Positions 43,679-51,650 of a DNA stretch of 64,000 nt are shown in pieces (position 1 is the stretch's first letter; every line of letters begins with the position of its first letter). Under the pieces are notes generated by a model. The model had not been told where the DNA came from. It saw nothing but the letters and a program-made list of their open reading frames with translations, and ran no database searches. Both the position numbers and the translations under genes were made by a program. Origin of the DNA: Armatimonadota bacterium. Lineage in GTDB: Bacteria; Armatimonadota; Fimbriimonadia; Fimbriimonadales; GBS-DC. Location: contig JABWCR010000003.1 in assembly GCA_013359125.1 (NCBI GenBank), forward strand, positions 1 through 64,000, given 5' to 3'.

Positions 43679-44411
43679 ATGCGGATTGAGAGTTGAACAT
43701 AACCAGTCGCTCCCAATCAATTTCGCCGCTCGGCTTACAGAACTCTTTGGCGAACTCCATTGTCAACCGATTGATCGTCGCGGCGTACGACTCGACGAAC
43801 AGATCGTTCTTCTCCTTCGCTTTGTAGCCCAAAGGCTTGATCAGCGTTACATAAAGTTCCGGATCGCCGGAGATAAACTCCCAAAACTTCTGGCCGCAGT
43901 ACTTAAACCATTCGCCCTTGTCGGGGTTCCGCTCTTTGCCGTAACAGCATCCATTGACCGCAATCGCGTTTAGCTGCGAGTTGCTTGTCCTGAGCGTCTT
44001 CTTTGCCTGCCTGAAGTCTGACGCCATCTTGTTGATCTGCGAGCTGTTGCCCCAGTTTGGGCCAGACTTGATCGTTACGATGTAGCGCGCGTCGTCTTTG
44101 TCGAACTCCAAGTCGGTTCCCGTAATCCCTGATTTCCAACCGCCATAGACTTGAGCGTTCACGAAGATGGCAAGGCCTTCCAGCCAGTCGCCAAAGACGG
44201 TCTCTTCGTTCGACGAAAGATGGGCGTCCACAATGCCGCGCACGATCTGTTCGGCAGTCAGCGCGTTCTTCGCTCGAAAGAGATAGGGGTTCTTCCGTTT
44301 TATGACATTGGTAAGCCTGAGCCCGTCCAAGCCGTGTAAACGCTTGGCGTGAAAGTCGCCTATGGTCTCCTCAACGTACTGCTTTACGCTGCTTAGGTTT
44401 AGTCTCTTCAT
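43668..44411 (-). CDS. Type II restriction endonuclease, PmeII-like
   Basis: A 247-residue protein that closely follows the PmeII-type endonuclease pattern as I remember it: KRKNPYLFRAKNALTAEQIV, AHLSSNEETVFGDWLEGLAI, DLEFDKDDARYIVTIKSGPN (a PD-(D/E)xK core ending in the IKSG Lys), RTSNSQLNAIAVNGCCYG and YCGQKFWEFISG. It cleaves unmethylated DNA and is paired with the overlapping upstream methyltransferase gene (41-nt overlap). DNA composition is somewhat lower in GC than the neighbours, fitting a mobile defence module. The recognition site cannot be read from sequence. Confidence 0.87.
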   Translation of the reverse strand: MKRLNLSSVKQYVEETIGDFHAKRLHGLDGLRLTNVIKRKNPYLFRAKNALTAEQIVRGIVDAHLSSNEETVFGDWLEGLAIFVNAQVYGGWKSGITGTDLEFDKDDARYIVTIKSGPNWGNSSQINKMASDFRQAKKTLRTSNSQLNAIAVNGCCYGKERNPDKGEWFKYCGQKFWEFISGDPELYVTLIKPLGYKAKEKNDLFVESYAATINRLTMEFAKEFCKPSGEIDWERLVMFNSQSAWRT

Positions 44412-45249
44412 ATTGAGCCTTCGGCTCGAAGAGGAGCAGAACCTTTGACTCCAACTCCCCCCTCACCATATCGTAATAGGCCGGCACAATGTCGATCCCG
44501 ATCGAGTGCCTTCTCATTCGCTGAGCGGCTCGAAGAGTCGTGCCGGAACCCATAAACGGATCCAGCACTGTGTCGCCCTCCCGTGTAAAAAGCTTAATGA
44601 ACCATTCGGGAAGCTCCTCCGGAAAGGCGGCGCTATGGTTCTTGTTGCCGCACTCCGTGGCCAAATGAAGCACGTTGGTCGGATAAGCCTGCGCGCGCTC
44701 AAGCCAGTTCGAAATGTTCTTGCCAAAACCGCTGCCCACTCTCGATTCGTCCCGCACCTTGTCCGTTTCCGATAGATTTCTGAGCCGAGACCGCGCCCAG
44801 TCGCCCATAGGCACCATGACTTCTTCCTGGTACATGCTGAACGTTCTACTCTTGTTGAACTGCAGCAACCGTTCCCAGGCATCGCGAAATCGGTTAGGCC
44901 ATTTGCCCGGGTAGCAGTTCTTTTTGTGCCAGATAAACTCCTCCGTCCACAGCCAGCCCTGCTTTCTCATCTCAAGTATCAGCTCCATCACATAGGTGCT
45001 GCGCTCTCCGTTGACCACTTTTTCCTTGATGTTCAGCACGAAGGTCCCTCTGGGATTCAATACTCGGAGAAGTTGCTCGGAAATAGGCAAGAACCATTCG
45101 ACATACTGATCAGGGTGTACACCGCCGTAGGTCTTAGCTCTCTGGTCGGCATAGGGCGGCGAGGTGAAGATCAAATCGACCGAGTTGTCGGGAAGTGCTT
45201 TCAGTTCTTCCTTGGCGTCGCCTAAATAGAGTTCGGTTCGGAGCTCCAT
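44371..45249 (-). CDS. Type II DNA methyltransferase (N4-cytosine/N6-adenine class)
   Basis: A 292-residue beta-class methyltransferase: motif IV TSPPYADQRAKTYGG near residue 30, then the target region, then motif I DPFMGSGTTLRAAQRM near residue 235. The TSPPY form is common in N4-cytosine enzymes. It protects host DNA from the partner endonuclease, whose start lies inside its 3' end. The order methyltransferase then endonuclease allows protection to be built first. It may also act on its own as an epigenetic mark. Confidence 0.92.
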   Translation of the reverse strand: MELRTELYLGDAKEELKALPDNSVDLIFTSPPYADQRAKTYGGVHPDQYVEWFLPISEQLLRVLNPRGTFVLNIKEKVVNGERSTYVMELILEMRKQGWLWTEEFIWHKKNCYPGKWPNRFRDAWERLLQFNKSRTFSMYQEEVMVPMGDWARSRLRNLSETDKVRDESRVGSGFGKNISNWLERAQAYPTNVLHLATECGNKNHSAAFPEELPEWFIKLFTREGDTVLDPFMGSGTTLRAAQRMRRHSIGIDIVPAYYDMVRGELESKVLLLFEPKAQYEETKPKQRKAVR

Positions 45250-45263
45250 ATCGCTTCGCTATG

Positions 45264-46205
45264 CTACCTCCTTGGTCGGCCCCGATCGTCGTATTGGTCA
45301 AACTCGTAGACGTAGCGCCACCAGTTGTGCAGCAAGCCCTCCGCGCTCTGGCCGGGGGCTCTGGGCAAGCGAGCGAACCACCACTTCATGTAGTTGCGAT
45401 GATAGTCCGGCCCGCCCCAAGTCTCTCGATTCACCGGCTTCTTCTGCCCGGTCAGCTTGGGGTAGTTCAGATAGTCGTCAGCGGAGCTCATCACGGTGCG
45501 TTCGTTGGCATAGTCGTAATCCTTCTCGGCGTTCGGCGGCCAATGGCACGTGCCCACCGCCGCAACGCCGTTCGACTGCCGATCGTTCGCCCCAAACCGA
45601 GCCCAGGGCGTCGTCAGCTCGTCCGCTCGCCATCCGCCCGATATCCGCGTCATGGTCGCCTCTGTGCGATGGCACAGGTTGTGCAGCATCTCTGCAACGC
45701 CCCGCTCATAGTTAAAGCCCATAATCGCGAAGGGCTTCTTGGTCTTAGCCTTCTCGTATACGCCGCCGTTGATGTAGAACGACCGCGGTCCGGCCATCGC
45801 CGACTCCCAAAATCCAAAGTAAGGCGCCCCAAAGATCCAAAGTTCGTCCGCCTTGCCCGAATCGATGGCCTGCTCGACCTTATTGTCCGAGATCGCGCGA
45901 TAATAGTCCAGCCCGTCCGGTTCGTGCCAGCCCTTCCAAGCCTTCATGCAGGCCATGTACATGTCTTCGTCGTACTGATAGCCGTCCGTCTTGACCGGAT
46001 AAACGTCCAGATCGCGCCACTCGACGATCCGGTGGCGCAGTAAGCCTTTCGACGCCTCTCGCAAGTCGCCCATGTAGCCGTCCGCCAACTTCCGCGGATC
46101 GTTCCACTTGCCTACAGCGTGCAGACGCTTGCCGCCCTCGCTTCGAACGATCGGATCGAAATTGAGAACCAAAACCTTGACATCGATCGGCCTTTCTTGA
46201 GCCAT
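45264..46205 (-). CDS. Conserved-looking protein of unknown function
   Basis: A 313-residue soluble protein that I do not recognise. It starts KVLVLNFDPIVRSEGGKRLH and is rich in Trp, Tyr and His (YMACMKAWKGWHEPDGLDYY, PDYHRNYMKWWFARLPRAP), with a hydrophobic strand DELWIFGAPYFGFWESAMAG. No signal peptide or membrane helix is seen. GAGGTG lies 5 nt before ATG 46205 and the gene begins 4 nt after the histidine kinase, so the two are made together. The aromatic clusters suggest a carbohydrate- or peptidoglycan-related hydrolase fold, but nothing decisive is visible. Confidence 0.75.
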   Translation of the reverse strand: MAQERPIDVKVLVLNFDPIVRSEGGKRLHAVGKWNDPRKLADGYMGDLREASKGLLRHRIVEWRDLDVYPVKTDGYQYDEDMYMACMKAWKGWHEPDGLDYYRAISDNKVEQAIDSGKADELWIFGAPYFGFWESAMAGPRSFYINGGVYEKAKTKKPFAIMGFNYERGVAEMLHNLCHRTEATMTRISGGWRADELTTPWARFGANDRQSNGVAAVGTCHWPPNAEKDYDYANERTVMSSADDYLNYPKLTGQKKPVNRETWGGPDYHRNYMKWWFARLPRAPGQSAEGLLHNWWRYVYEFDQYDDRGRPRR

Positions 46206-46209
46206 CCAA

Positions 46210-47430
46210 TCACCTCATTGGCAGACGAATTCGAAACGTCGTGCCTTTGCCCATTGTGCTCTCGCCTTCGAACTCGCCCCGGTGCGCGTCAACGACTTTC
46301 TTTACGATCGCCACGCCCAAGCCGACGCGCCCCATGCGAGTGCTCATCGGCTCGCCGCGCAAGAGGCTTTTCAGCACATGCTCCGTGATTCCACGGCCGG
46401 TGTCCGCTACTTCGAACACCGCCCGGTCGCCTTGGCCGTACGTGTGCACCTTGACCGTACCGCCTTCCGGAGTCTCATGAAAGGCATTCTCCACCAAGTT
46501 TCTCAGCGCCCGACCGATCATGAAACGGTCGAACGTCGCCTTAACGCCCGGCTCGTGCTCCCGAACTAGCTTCACCTCGTACTGATCGACCATCCTTGCT
46601 TGAATGCGATCTAACTGGTAGTCGGCCACTGCCGAAAGCAAGTGCTCGCCCAACTGAGGCGTGGGCATCTGATCGTTCAACATATCGGACAAGAACGAGA
46701 CGTATCGAATGAGATCGTGCGATCCGGTCTTGATCGGCTCCATCACCTCGGCGATCGATTGAATCGCCCCCAAATACTCGTCCGAGTTGGGCTGGGATCG
46801 GAGTTTTTCAAAATGCTCTTGCAGCACAACGTCCAGAAGCTCGATGCCGGAAGAGATCGGCGTAACCTTGTCCCGAATGTCGTGCGCCATGTCTCCCAGA
46901 TAGTCCACGACCGCCGTGCGGCGCCCCTGCTCGGCCAAATCGGCCCGCTCGATGCTCATGGCCGCAATGCTGGCAATAACGTCGAGCGTCGTCAAGTCTT
47001 CATCCGTAAAGTCGCTCGGCTTGTTCACCAGCTGCATCACGCCGACCACAACACCGCCCGGATAGGCGATGGGCACCGTTACCAGATTGCGGGTTTCCTG
47101 TTTCAGCAGCTCATCGATCTCGTCGTCATGGGCGGGGTTTGCGTCTGGATTGTTATCGATCTGCCCCCGATTGGTCTGAAAAACCGTGCCAACAATACCT
47201 TGATCGTCGCGCAGCGAAAACCCCATGAGCAGCATCGCCTTTGGACCGATAACATACCGAAAACGAAGCTCCTTAGAGCGAGGCTCATGGCGCAGAATCG
47301 AACCGCCCGTCGCCCCGACGGCCTGCATGGCGGCCTCCAAAATGCCCCGCATCGCCTCCTGAATGTCTGTCGTGGTCGAGAGCAGCCGAGCAACCAAGTG
47401 AACAGCGTCCAAGAAGCGATTCTGGCTCAT
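46210..47430 (-). CDS. GAF-domain sensor histidine kinase, soluble
   Basis: A 406-residue cytoplasmic histidine kinase. The GAF sensor domain is at ~10-165, followed by a dimerisation helix with phospho-acceptor His183 (GDMAHDIRDKVTPI). The HATPase domain shows N-box RNLVENAFHETPEGG, DTGRGITEHVLKSL and GLGVAIVKKVVDAHRG. There is no membrane segment. No response regulator gene adjoins; instead the unknown protein 4 nt downstream shares the transcript. The GAF ligand is unknown. It is divergent from the D-aminoacylase gene. Confidence 0.92.
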   Translation of the reverse strand: MSQNRFLDAVHLVARLLSTTTDIQEAMRGILEAAMQAVGATGGSILRHEPRSKELRFRYVIGPKAMLLMGFSLRDDQGIVGTVFQTNRGQIDNNPDANPAHDDEIDELLKQETRNLVTVPIAYPGGVVVGVMQLVNKPSDFTDEDLTTLDVIASIAAMSIERADLAEQGRRTAVVDYLGDMAHDIRDKVTPISSGIELLDVVLQEHFEKLRSQPNSDEYLGAIQSIAEVMEPIKTGSHDLIRYVSFLSDMLNDQMPTPQLGEHLLSAVADYQLDRIQARMVDQYEVKLVREHEPGVKATFDRFMIGRALRNLVENAFHETPEGGTVKVHTYGQGDRAVFEVADTGRGITEHVLKSLLRGEPMSTRMGRVGLGVAIVKKVVDAHRGEFEGESTMGKGTTFRIRLPMR

Positions 47431-47474
47431 GATTAGCAGGAGTCTACCCCTTTGACCGGGAAGAGTGAACTCAA

Positions 47475-48995
47475 ATGCGCCAGAGAAAGTACGACCTGAT
47501 TATCAAGAACGCCCGTATCATAGACGGCACGGGCAAGCCCGAACTCCACGGCGATATCGCTATCAGCAACGGACGCATCGACGCCATCGGCAACCTCTCT
47601 AACGGCGCCGCCAAGGAAATCGACGCTCAGGGCGCGATCGCCTGCCCCGGTTTTATCGACGTGCACACGCACGCGGAAAACATCCTTACCCTGCCGCAGG
47701 CGGAGAACTTTCTGCGCATGGGAGTAACCACGCTGGTAACGGGAAATTGCGGGAGTTCGGCGCAGAACATCGACCAGTTCCTCAAGGACGCGGTCTCCAA
47801 AGGCGCGGGGGTCAACATCGCAACCTTGATCGGGCATAACACCGTGCGCAGCCGAGCAATGGGCGGCAGCCACAACCGTCCTCCAACCGCCGCCGAGATG
47901 GAACAGATGAAGCGGCTCGTCCGCGAAGGCCTGTCCCAAGGCGCTTTCGGTCTCTCCACCGGGCTGATCTACGTGCCGGGAACGTACTCGAATACAGAAG
48001 AGATCGTCCAGCTCGCCTCCGCCTGCACCGAATTCAAAGCGCTCTATGTCAGCCACATGCGCAACGAAGGCGCCGGCATCCACGGCGCATTGGACGAGCT
48101 CTTCGAGGTTGCCCGCCACAACAAGATCGGCGCTCAGATCTCCCACATCAAGCTCAGCGGTCCCTCCATGTGGGGCAAAGCAAATGAAATTCTGGACAAA
48201 ATCGACAAAGCGCGCGAAGAGGGGCTGAGAATCTATCAAGACCAATATCTCTACACCGCCAGCAGCACCGGCATTTCAACGCTCATCCCGTCCGAGTTCC
48301 GCGAAGGCGGGCGCGAGCAGTTTCGCCAGCGCATCAACGATCCGGAAATTAGGCGACAGATCGGCGAGCAGATGAAAAAGAACCTTGAGCGGCGCGGAGC
48401 CGCCGACTACTCGTACGCAGTGATCGCCTCCTACGCCCGCGATCGTCGCCTGGTGGGTAAGAATCTGCCCGAAGCTGCCAAGATCGCCAAAGGCGGCGAC
48501 ACTCTGGATCATCAAATCGAACTGGTCATCGAAATCGAGGCCTCCGGCGGCGCGTCGGGAGTCTTTCACGGCATGAGCGAACCCGACGTCCGTACTTTTA
48601 TGTCCCATCCCCGCACCATGATCGCCAGCGACAGCGGCGTGCGCCGAATGGGCGAAGGAGTCCCGCATCCCCGCGGATATGGCAACAACGCCCGTGCTTT
48701 GCACAAGTACGTTCGAGAGGAAAAGCGCCTCGAACTGAGCGAGGCCGTCCGCAAAATGACCTCGCTGCCCGCCGAAGCGTTCGGCATTCCTCAGCGCGGC
48801 CGCATCCTAGAAGGCTATTGGGCCGATATTGCGATTTTTCACCCGGACCGGGTCGTCGAACGAACGACCTACGATCGCCCGCATCAATTCTCAGAAGGCT
48901 TCTTGGCCGTCTTGGTGAACGGAAAAGAGGCCGTCGTAAAGGATCGTTGCCTCAACGCTCGCGCAGGCATGGCAGTCCGGCGGCAAGCGCTATAA
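47475..48995 (+). CDS. N-acyl-D-amino-acid deacylase / D-aminoacylase family amidohydrolase
   Basis: A 506-residue amidohydrolase that hydrolyses N-acyl-D-amino acids or similar amides. It shows the zinc site IDVHTHAENIL, a Cys in VTGNCGSSA as in D-aminoacylases, His in ALYVSHMRNEG and GAQISHIKLSG, and the catalytic Asp in MIASDSGVRRMGEG. There is no signal peptide, so it is cytoplasmic. The final residues overlap the -10 box of the next gene. Substrate specificity (D-Glu, D-Asp, dihydropyrimidine-like) is not determined. Confidence 0.9.
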   Translation: MRQRKYDLIIKNARIIDGTGKPELHGDIAISNGRIDAIGNLSNGAAKEIDAQGAIACPGFIDVHTHAENILTLPQAENFLRMGVTTLVTGNCGSSAQNIDQFLKDAVSKGAGVNIATLIGHNTVRSRAMGGSHNRPPTAAEMEQMKRLVREGLSQGAFGLSTGLIYVPGTYSNTEEIVQLASACTEFKALYVSHMRNEGAGIHGALDELFEVARHNKIGAQISHIKLSGPSMWGKANEILDKIDKAREEGLRIYQDQYLYTASSTGISTLIPSEFREGGREQFRQRINDPEIRRQIGEQMKKNLERRGAADYSYAVIASYARDRRLVGKNLPEAAKIAKGGDTLDHQIELVIEIEASGGASGVFHGMSEPDVRTFMSHPRTMIASDSGVRRMGEGVPHPRGYGNNARALHKYVREEKRLELSEAVRKMTSLPAEAFGIPQRGRILEGYWADIAIFHPDRVVERTTYDRPHQFSEGFLAVLVNGKEAVVKDRCLNARAGMAVRRQAL

Positions 48996-48996
48996 T
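48991..48996 (+). promoter_or_regulatory. -10 box TATAAT before the homogentisate dioxygenase-like gene
   Basis: GCGCTATAATCT overlaps the stop codon of the deacylase gene; GGAGGAG (49011-49017) then precedes ATG 49025. Same layout as at 33166, so a leadered mRNA is expected here. Confidence 0.55.
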
Positions 48997-49024
48997 CTGA
49001 CAAAGCATCAGGAGGAGTTTAGCC

Positions 49025-50221
49025 ATGCCGTTTTACGTTAAAATGGGCCAGGTGCCGGCCAAGAGGCACGTTCAATATCGCCGTCCCGACGGGGGCCTCT
49101 ATGCCGAAGAGGTGATGGGACAAGAAGGCTTTTCGGGCAATCAGTCGATTCTATACCACCACTATCCGCCCACCCGCGTCGCTCGTTTCACCAAGGCTTA
49201 CGAACGCTCGATCGACCCCATTGGCGACGAGATGCTCCAGATGCGCCACCTTCGCACTACCGAAATTCCTCCGCACGGCGACCCCATCGACGGCCGCGTC
49301 GAACTCCTCTTCAATAACGACGTTACGATCTCGCTCTCGCGCCCGACCGACCCGATGAACTACTTTTACAAGAACGCGGACGGCGACGACCTCGTCTTCA
49401 TTCACGAAGGCACAGGGCGCTTGGAGACCCAGTTCGGCCATCTGAACTATCGCGAAGGCGACTATCTGATCATTCCTCACGGCACAATTTGGCGAATCAT
49501 TGCCGATTCCAATCCTCAGCGCCATCTTTGGGCAGAATCCAGAGGTAAATACGAACCGCCTCGACGCTATCGAAACGAATTCGGCCAGTTTCTCGAACAT
49601 TCTCCTTACTGCGAGCGCGACATCCGAACGCCCGAGGCCTTGGAGACCCGTACCGACACGGGCGACTTCGAAGTCCGAATCCATCGCCGCGGCAAAGTCT
49701 TTTCATACACTTACGAGCACCATCCCTTCGATGTGGTCGGTTGGGACGGCTTTGTCTACCCTTGGGCGTTCAACATCAACGACTTTGAGCCCATCACAGG
49801 CCGCGTGCACATGCCGCCGCCCATCCACCAGACCTTCCAAGGCCCCAACTTCGTCGTCTGCTCTTTCTGCCCAAGGATGCTCGATTACCACCCCAACGCC
49901 GTTCCGGTGCCTTACAACCACAGCAACGTCGATAGCGACGAGGTGCTGTACTACGTCAATCGCAAGTTTGGCAGTCGCAAGGGCATAGAGGAAGGCTCGA
50001 TCACTCTCCACCCGAGCGGCTTGCCTCACGGCCCCCAGCCCGGCGCCGTCGAAGCCAGCCTGGGCAAGACCCACACCGAAGAACTGGCCGTCATGATCGA
50101 CACCTTCTACCCTCTTCATGCGACCAAGTCTGCGCTGGAGATCGAAGACCCCGGCTACCCGACCAGCTGGCTGGGCGATCCGATCAAACCGCCCGACGGA
50201 GACACGGCCGACACCTGGTAA
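49025..50221 (+). CDS. hmgA: Homogentisate 1,2-dioxygenase-like protein
   Basis: A 398-residue double cupin resembling homogentisate dioxygenase, which opens the homogentisate ring in tyrosine and phenylalanine breakdown. The C-terminal part carries PVPYNHSNVDSDEVLYYVN and EGSITLHPSGLPHGPQPG, the His/Glu iron-site motifs of the family. The N-terminal part (DDLVFIHEGTGRLETQFG, EGDYLIIPHGTIW) is the companion cupin. It is ~40 residues shorter than the usual enzyme. Fumarylacetoacetase and maleylacetoacetate isomerase genes are not adjacent, so the pathway role is inferred. Confidence 0.85.
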   Translation: MPFYVKMGQVPAKRHVQYRRPDGGLYAEEVMGQEGFSGNQSILYHHYPPTRVARFTKAYERSIDPIGDEMLQMRHLRTTEIPPHGDPIDGRVELLFNNDVTISLSRPTDPMNYFYKNADGDDLVFIHEGTGRLETQFGHLNYREGDYLIIPHGTIWRIIADSNPQRHLWAESRGKYEPPRRYRNEFGQFLEHSPYCERDIRTPEALETRTDTGDFEVRIHRRGKVFSYTYEHHPFDVVGWDGFVYPWAFNINDFEPITGRVHMPPPIHQTFQGPNFVVCSFCPRMLDYHPNAVPVPYNHSNVDSDEVLYYVNRKFGSRKGIEEGSITLHPSGLPHGPQPGAVEASLGKTHTEELAVMIDTFYPLHATKSALEIEDPGYPTSWLGDPIKPPDGDTADTW

Positions 50222-50290
50222 GGCAGGAACCGCCGCAGGCCGCGTCGTAACTTAGGTTCAGCAATCTAAGCGCTTCTCAGGAGAAGAAAC

Positions 50291-51589
50291 ATGAGCGAAC
50301 ACACTCGGCGCGAGTTCATTCAGCGCGCAGCGGTCGGGGGCGTCGCCCTTTTTGCCGTCGCCAAAGGCTGGACGCTGGCCAAATCGCCCAATCAGACCGT
50401 CAACTTTGCCTGTATCGGCGTTGGCGGAAAAGGGCGCAGCGACATGGAAGACGCCGCCAGGATCGGCAACATCGTCGCCATCTGTGATATCGACGACAAC
50501 ACGCTTAACGAGGCCGGCGGCATCTTTCCCAACGCCAAAAAGTACAACGACTTTCGCAAGATGCTGAACGAAATGGGCAAGGACATCGATGCCGTTACTG
50601 TCAGCACGCCCGACCATACCCACGCCGTCGCCGCGGGCATGGCCATGAACATGGGCATGCACTGTTTTTGCCAAAAACCCCTCACCCACAGCATCTGGGA
50701 GGCGCGACGATTGGGCGAAATCGCCAAGAAGAACAAACTGGCCACGCAAATGGGCAACCAAGGCACCGCTAATTCCGGACTGCGCATGAACGCCGCCCTC
50801 CTTAGAGCCGGCGCGTTAGGTCGCGTGTCCGAGGTGCACGTATGGACCAATCGGCCCGTTTGGCCTCAAGGCAACCCGCGTCCCGCCCCAAAGAACCCGC
50901 CGCCCCACGTCCATTGGGACCTGTTCCTAGGCCCCGCCAAACATCGACCTTACGGCGACGGCTACCATCCCTTCAGTTGGCGCGGTTGGTGGGACTTTGG
51001 CACCGGCGCGCTGGGCGATATGGGCTGCCATACGATGAACATGCCTTTTATGGGGCTTGATCTCAAGAATCCCACCAGCGTCGTAGCGGAAACCTCCGGC
51101 CATAACGGCGATAGCTACCCGCGATGGTCGATCGTTCATTACGAGTTTCCCGCCACGCGGCAACGACCGGCCATCAAGTTCACATGGTACGATGGCGGCA
51201 AGAAAGTCCCTGCAGAATGGCTGGACGGCGAAAGACTGGCCGACTCGGGCTGCCTGATCATCGGCGATAAAGGCAAGCTCTATTCGCCCGGCGACAACGG
51301 CGGCGAGGGTCGTCTTCTGGGCAACGCCGAGTTCAAAACGATCAACTTCGAGGAATCGCCCGGCCACATGGAAGAGCTGGGGCGCATGATCAAGGACGGC
51401 AAACCGGCTGTCTCTAACTTCCCCGACTACGCCAGCCCGCTGACCGAGGTCGTTCTCCTGGGCAACCTCGCGGTCTTCGCCGATGGCAAAAAGATCGAGT
51501 GGGATGCTCGCCGGCTGGTCGCCAAGAACGCTCCAGAGCTTCAGGAGATCGTGCGGCACACCTATCGAGAGGGTTGGGTCTTACTGTAA
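50291..51589 (+). CDS. Tat-exported Gfo/Idh/MocA-family oxidoreductase
   Basis: A 432-residue NAD(P)-dependent sugar oxidoreductase or glycosidase-type enzyme. The Tat signal is HTRREFIQRAAVGGVALFAV. The Rossmann motif is VNFACIGVGGKGRSDM, the EKP-like motif is CFCQKPLTHSIWEARRL, and later WRGWWDFGTGALGDMGCHT is typical of the secreted family seen in Planctomycetes and related groups. Export with pre-bound cofactor explains Tat use. The start has AGGAGAAG 5 nt upstream. It is followed by a stable hairpin, then a gene with its own -10 box. The substrate sugar is unknown. Confidence 0.93.
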   Translation: MSEHTRREFIQRAAVGGVALFAVAKGWTLAKSPNQTVNFACIGVGGKGRSDMEDAARIGNIVAICDIDDNTLNEAGGIFPNAKKYNDFRKMLNEMGKDIDAVTVSTPDHTHAVAAGMAMNMGMHCFCQKPLTHSIWEARRLGEIAKKNKLATQMGNQGTANSGLRMNAALLRAGALGRVSEVHVWTNRPVWPQGNPRPAPKNPPPHVHWDLFLGPAKHRPYGDGYHPFSWRGWWDFGTGALGDMGCHTMNMPFMGLDLKNPTSVVAETSGHNGDSYPRWSIVHYEFPATRQRPAIKFTWYDGGKKVPAEWLDGERLADSGCLIIGDKGKLYSPGDNGGEGRLLGNAEFKTINFEESPGHMEELGRMIKDGKPAVSNFPDYASPLTEVVLLGNLAVFADGKKIEWDARRLVAKNAPELQEIVRHTYREGWVLL

Positions 51590-51602
51590 ACTGTCTCGCT
51601 GT

Positions 51603-51630
51603 CAGGGGTGTTCTGCAAGGAACACCCCTG
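51603..51630 (+). terminator. Hairpin after the Gfo/Idh gene
   Basis: CAGGGGTGTT (51603-51612) and AACACCCCTG (51621-51630) form a perfect 10-bp stem with an 8-nt loop, 14 nt after the stop. No T-tract follows, but it separates two transcription units. Confidence 0.55.
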
Positions 51631-51637
51631 TAGCGGG

Positions 51638-51643
51638 TACTAT
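51638..51643 (+). promoter_or_regulatory. -10 box TACTAT 7 nt before the acyl-ACP-reductase-like gene
   Basis: GGGTACTATAAC sits between the hairpin and ATG 51651; either TACTAT (7 nt gap) or TATAAC (4 nt gap) could serve. No ribosome-binding site fits in the gap. Confidence 0.5.
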
Positions 51644-51650
51644 AACCCCG

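Noticed and set aside
43529-43720. A small gene between clpC and the restriction gene.
   Set aside because: The 63-residue frame overlaps the restriction gene, has no ribosome-binding site, and has no recognisable motif.
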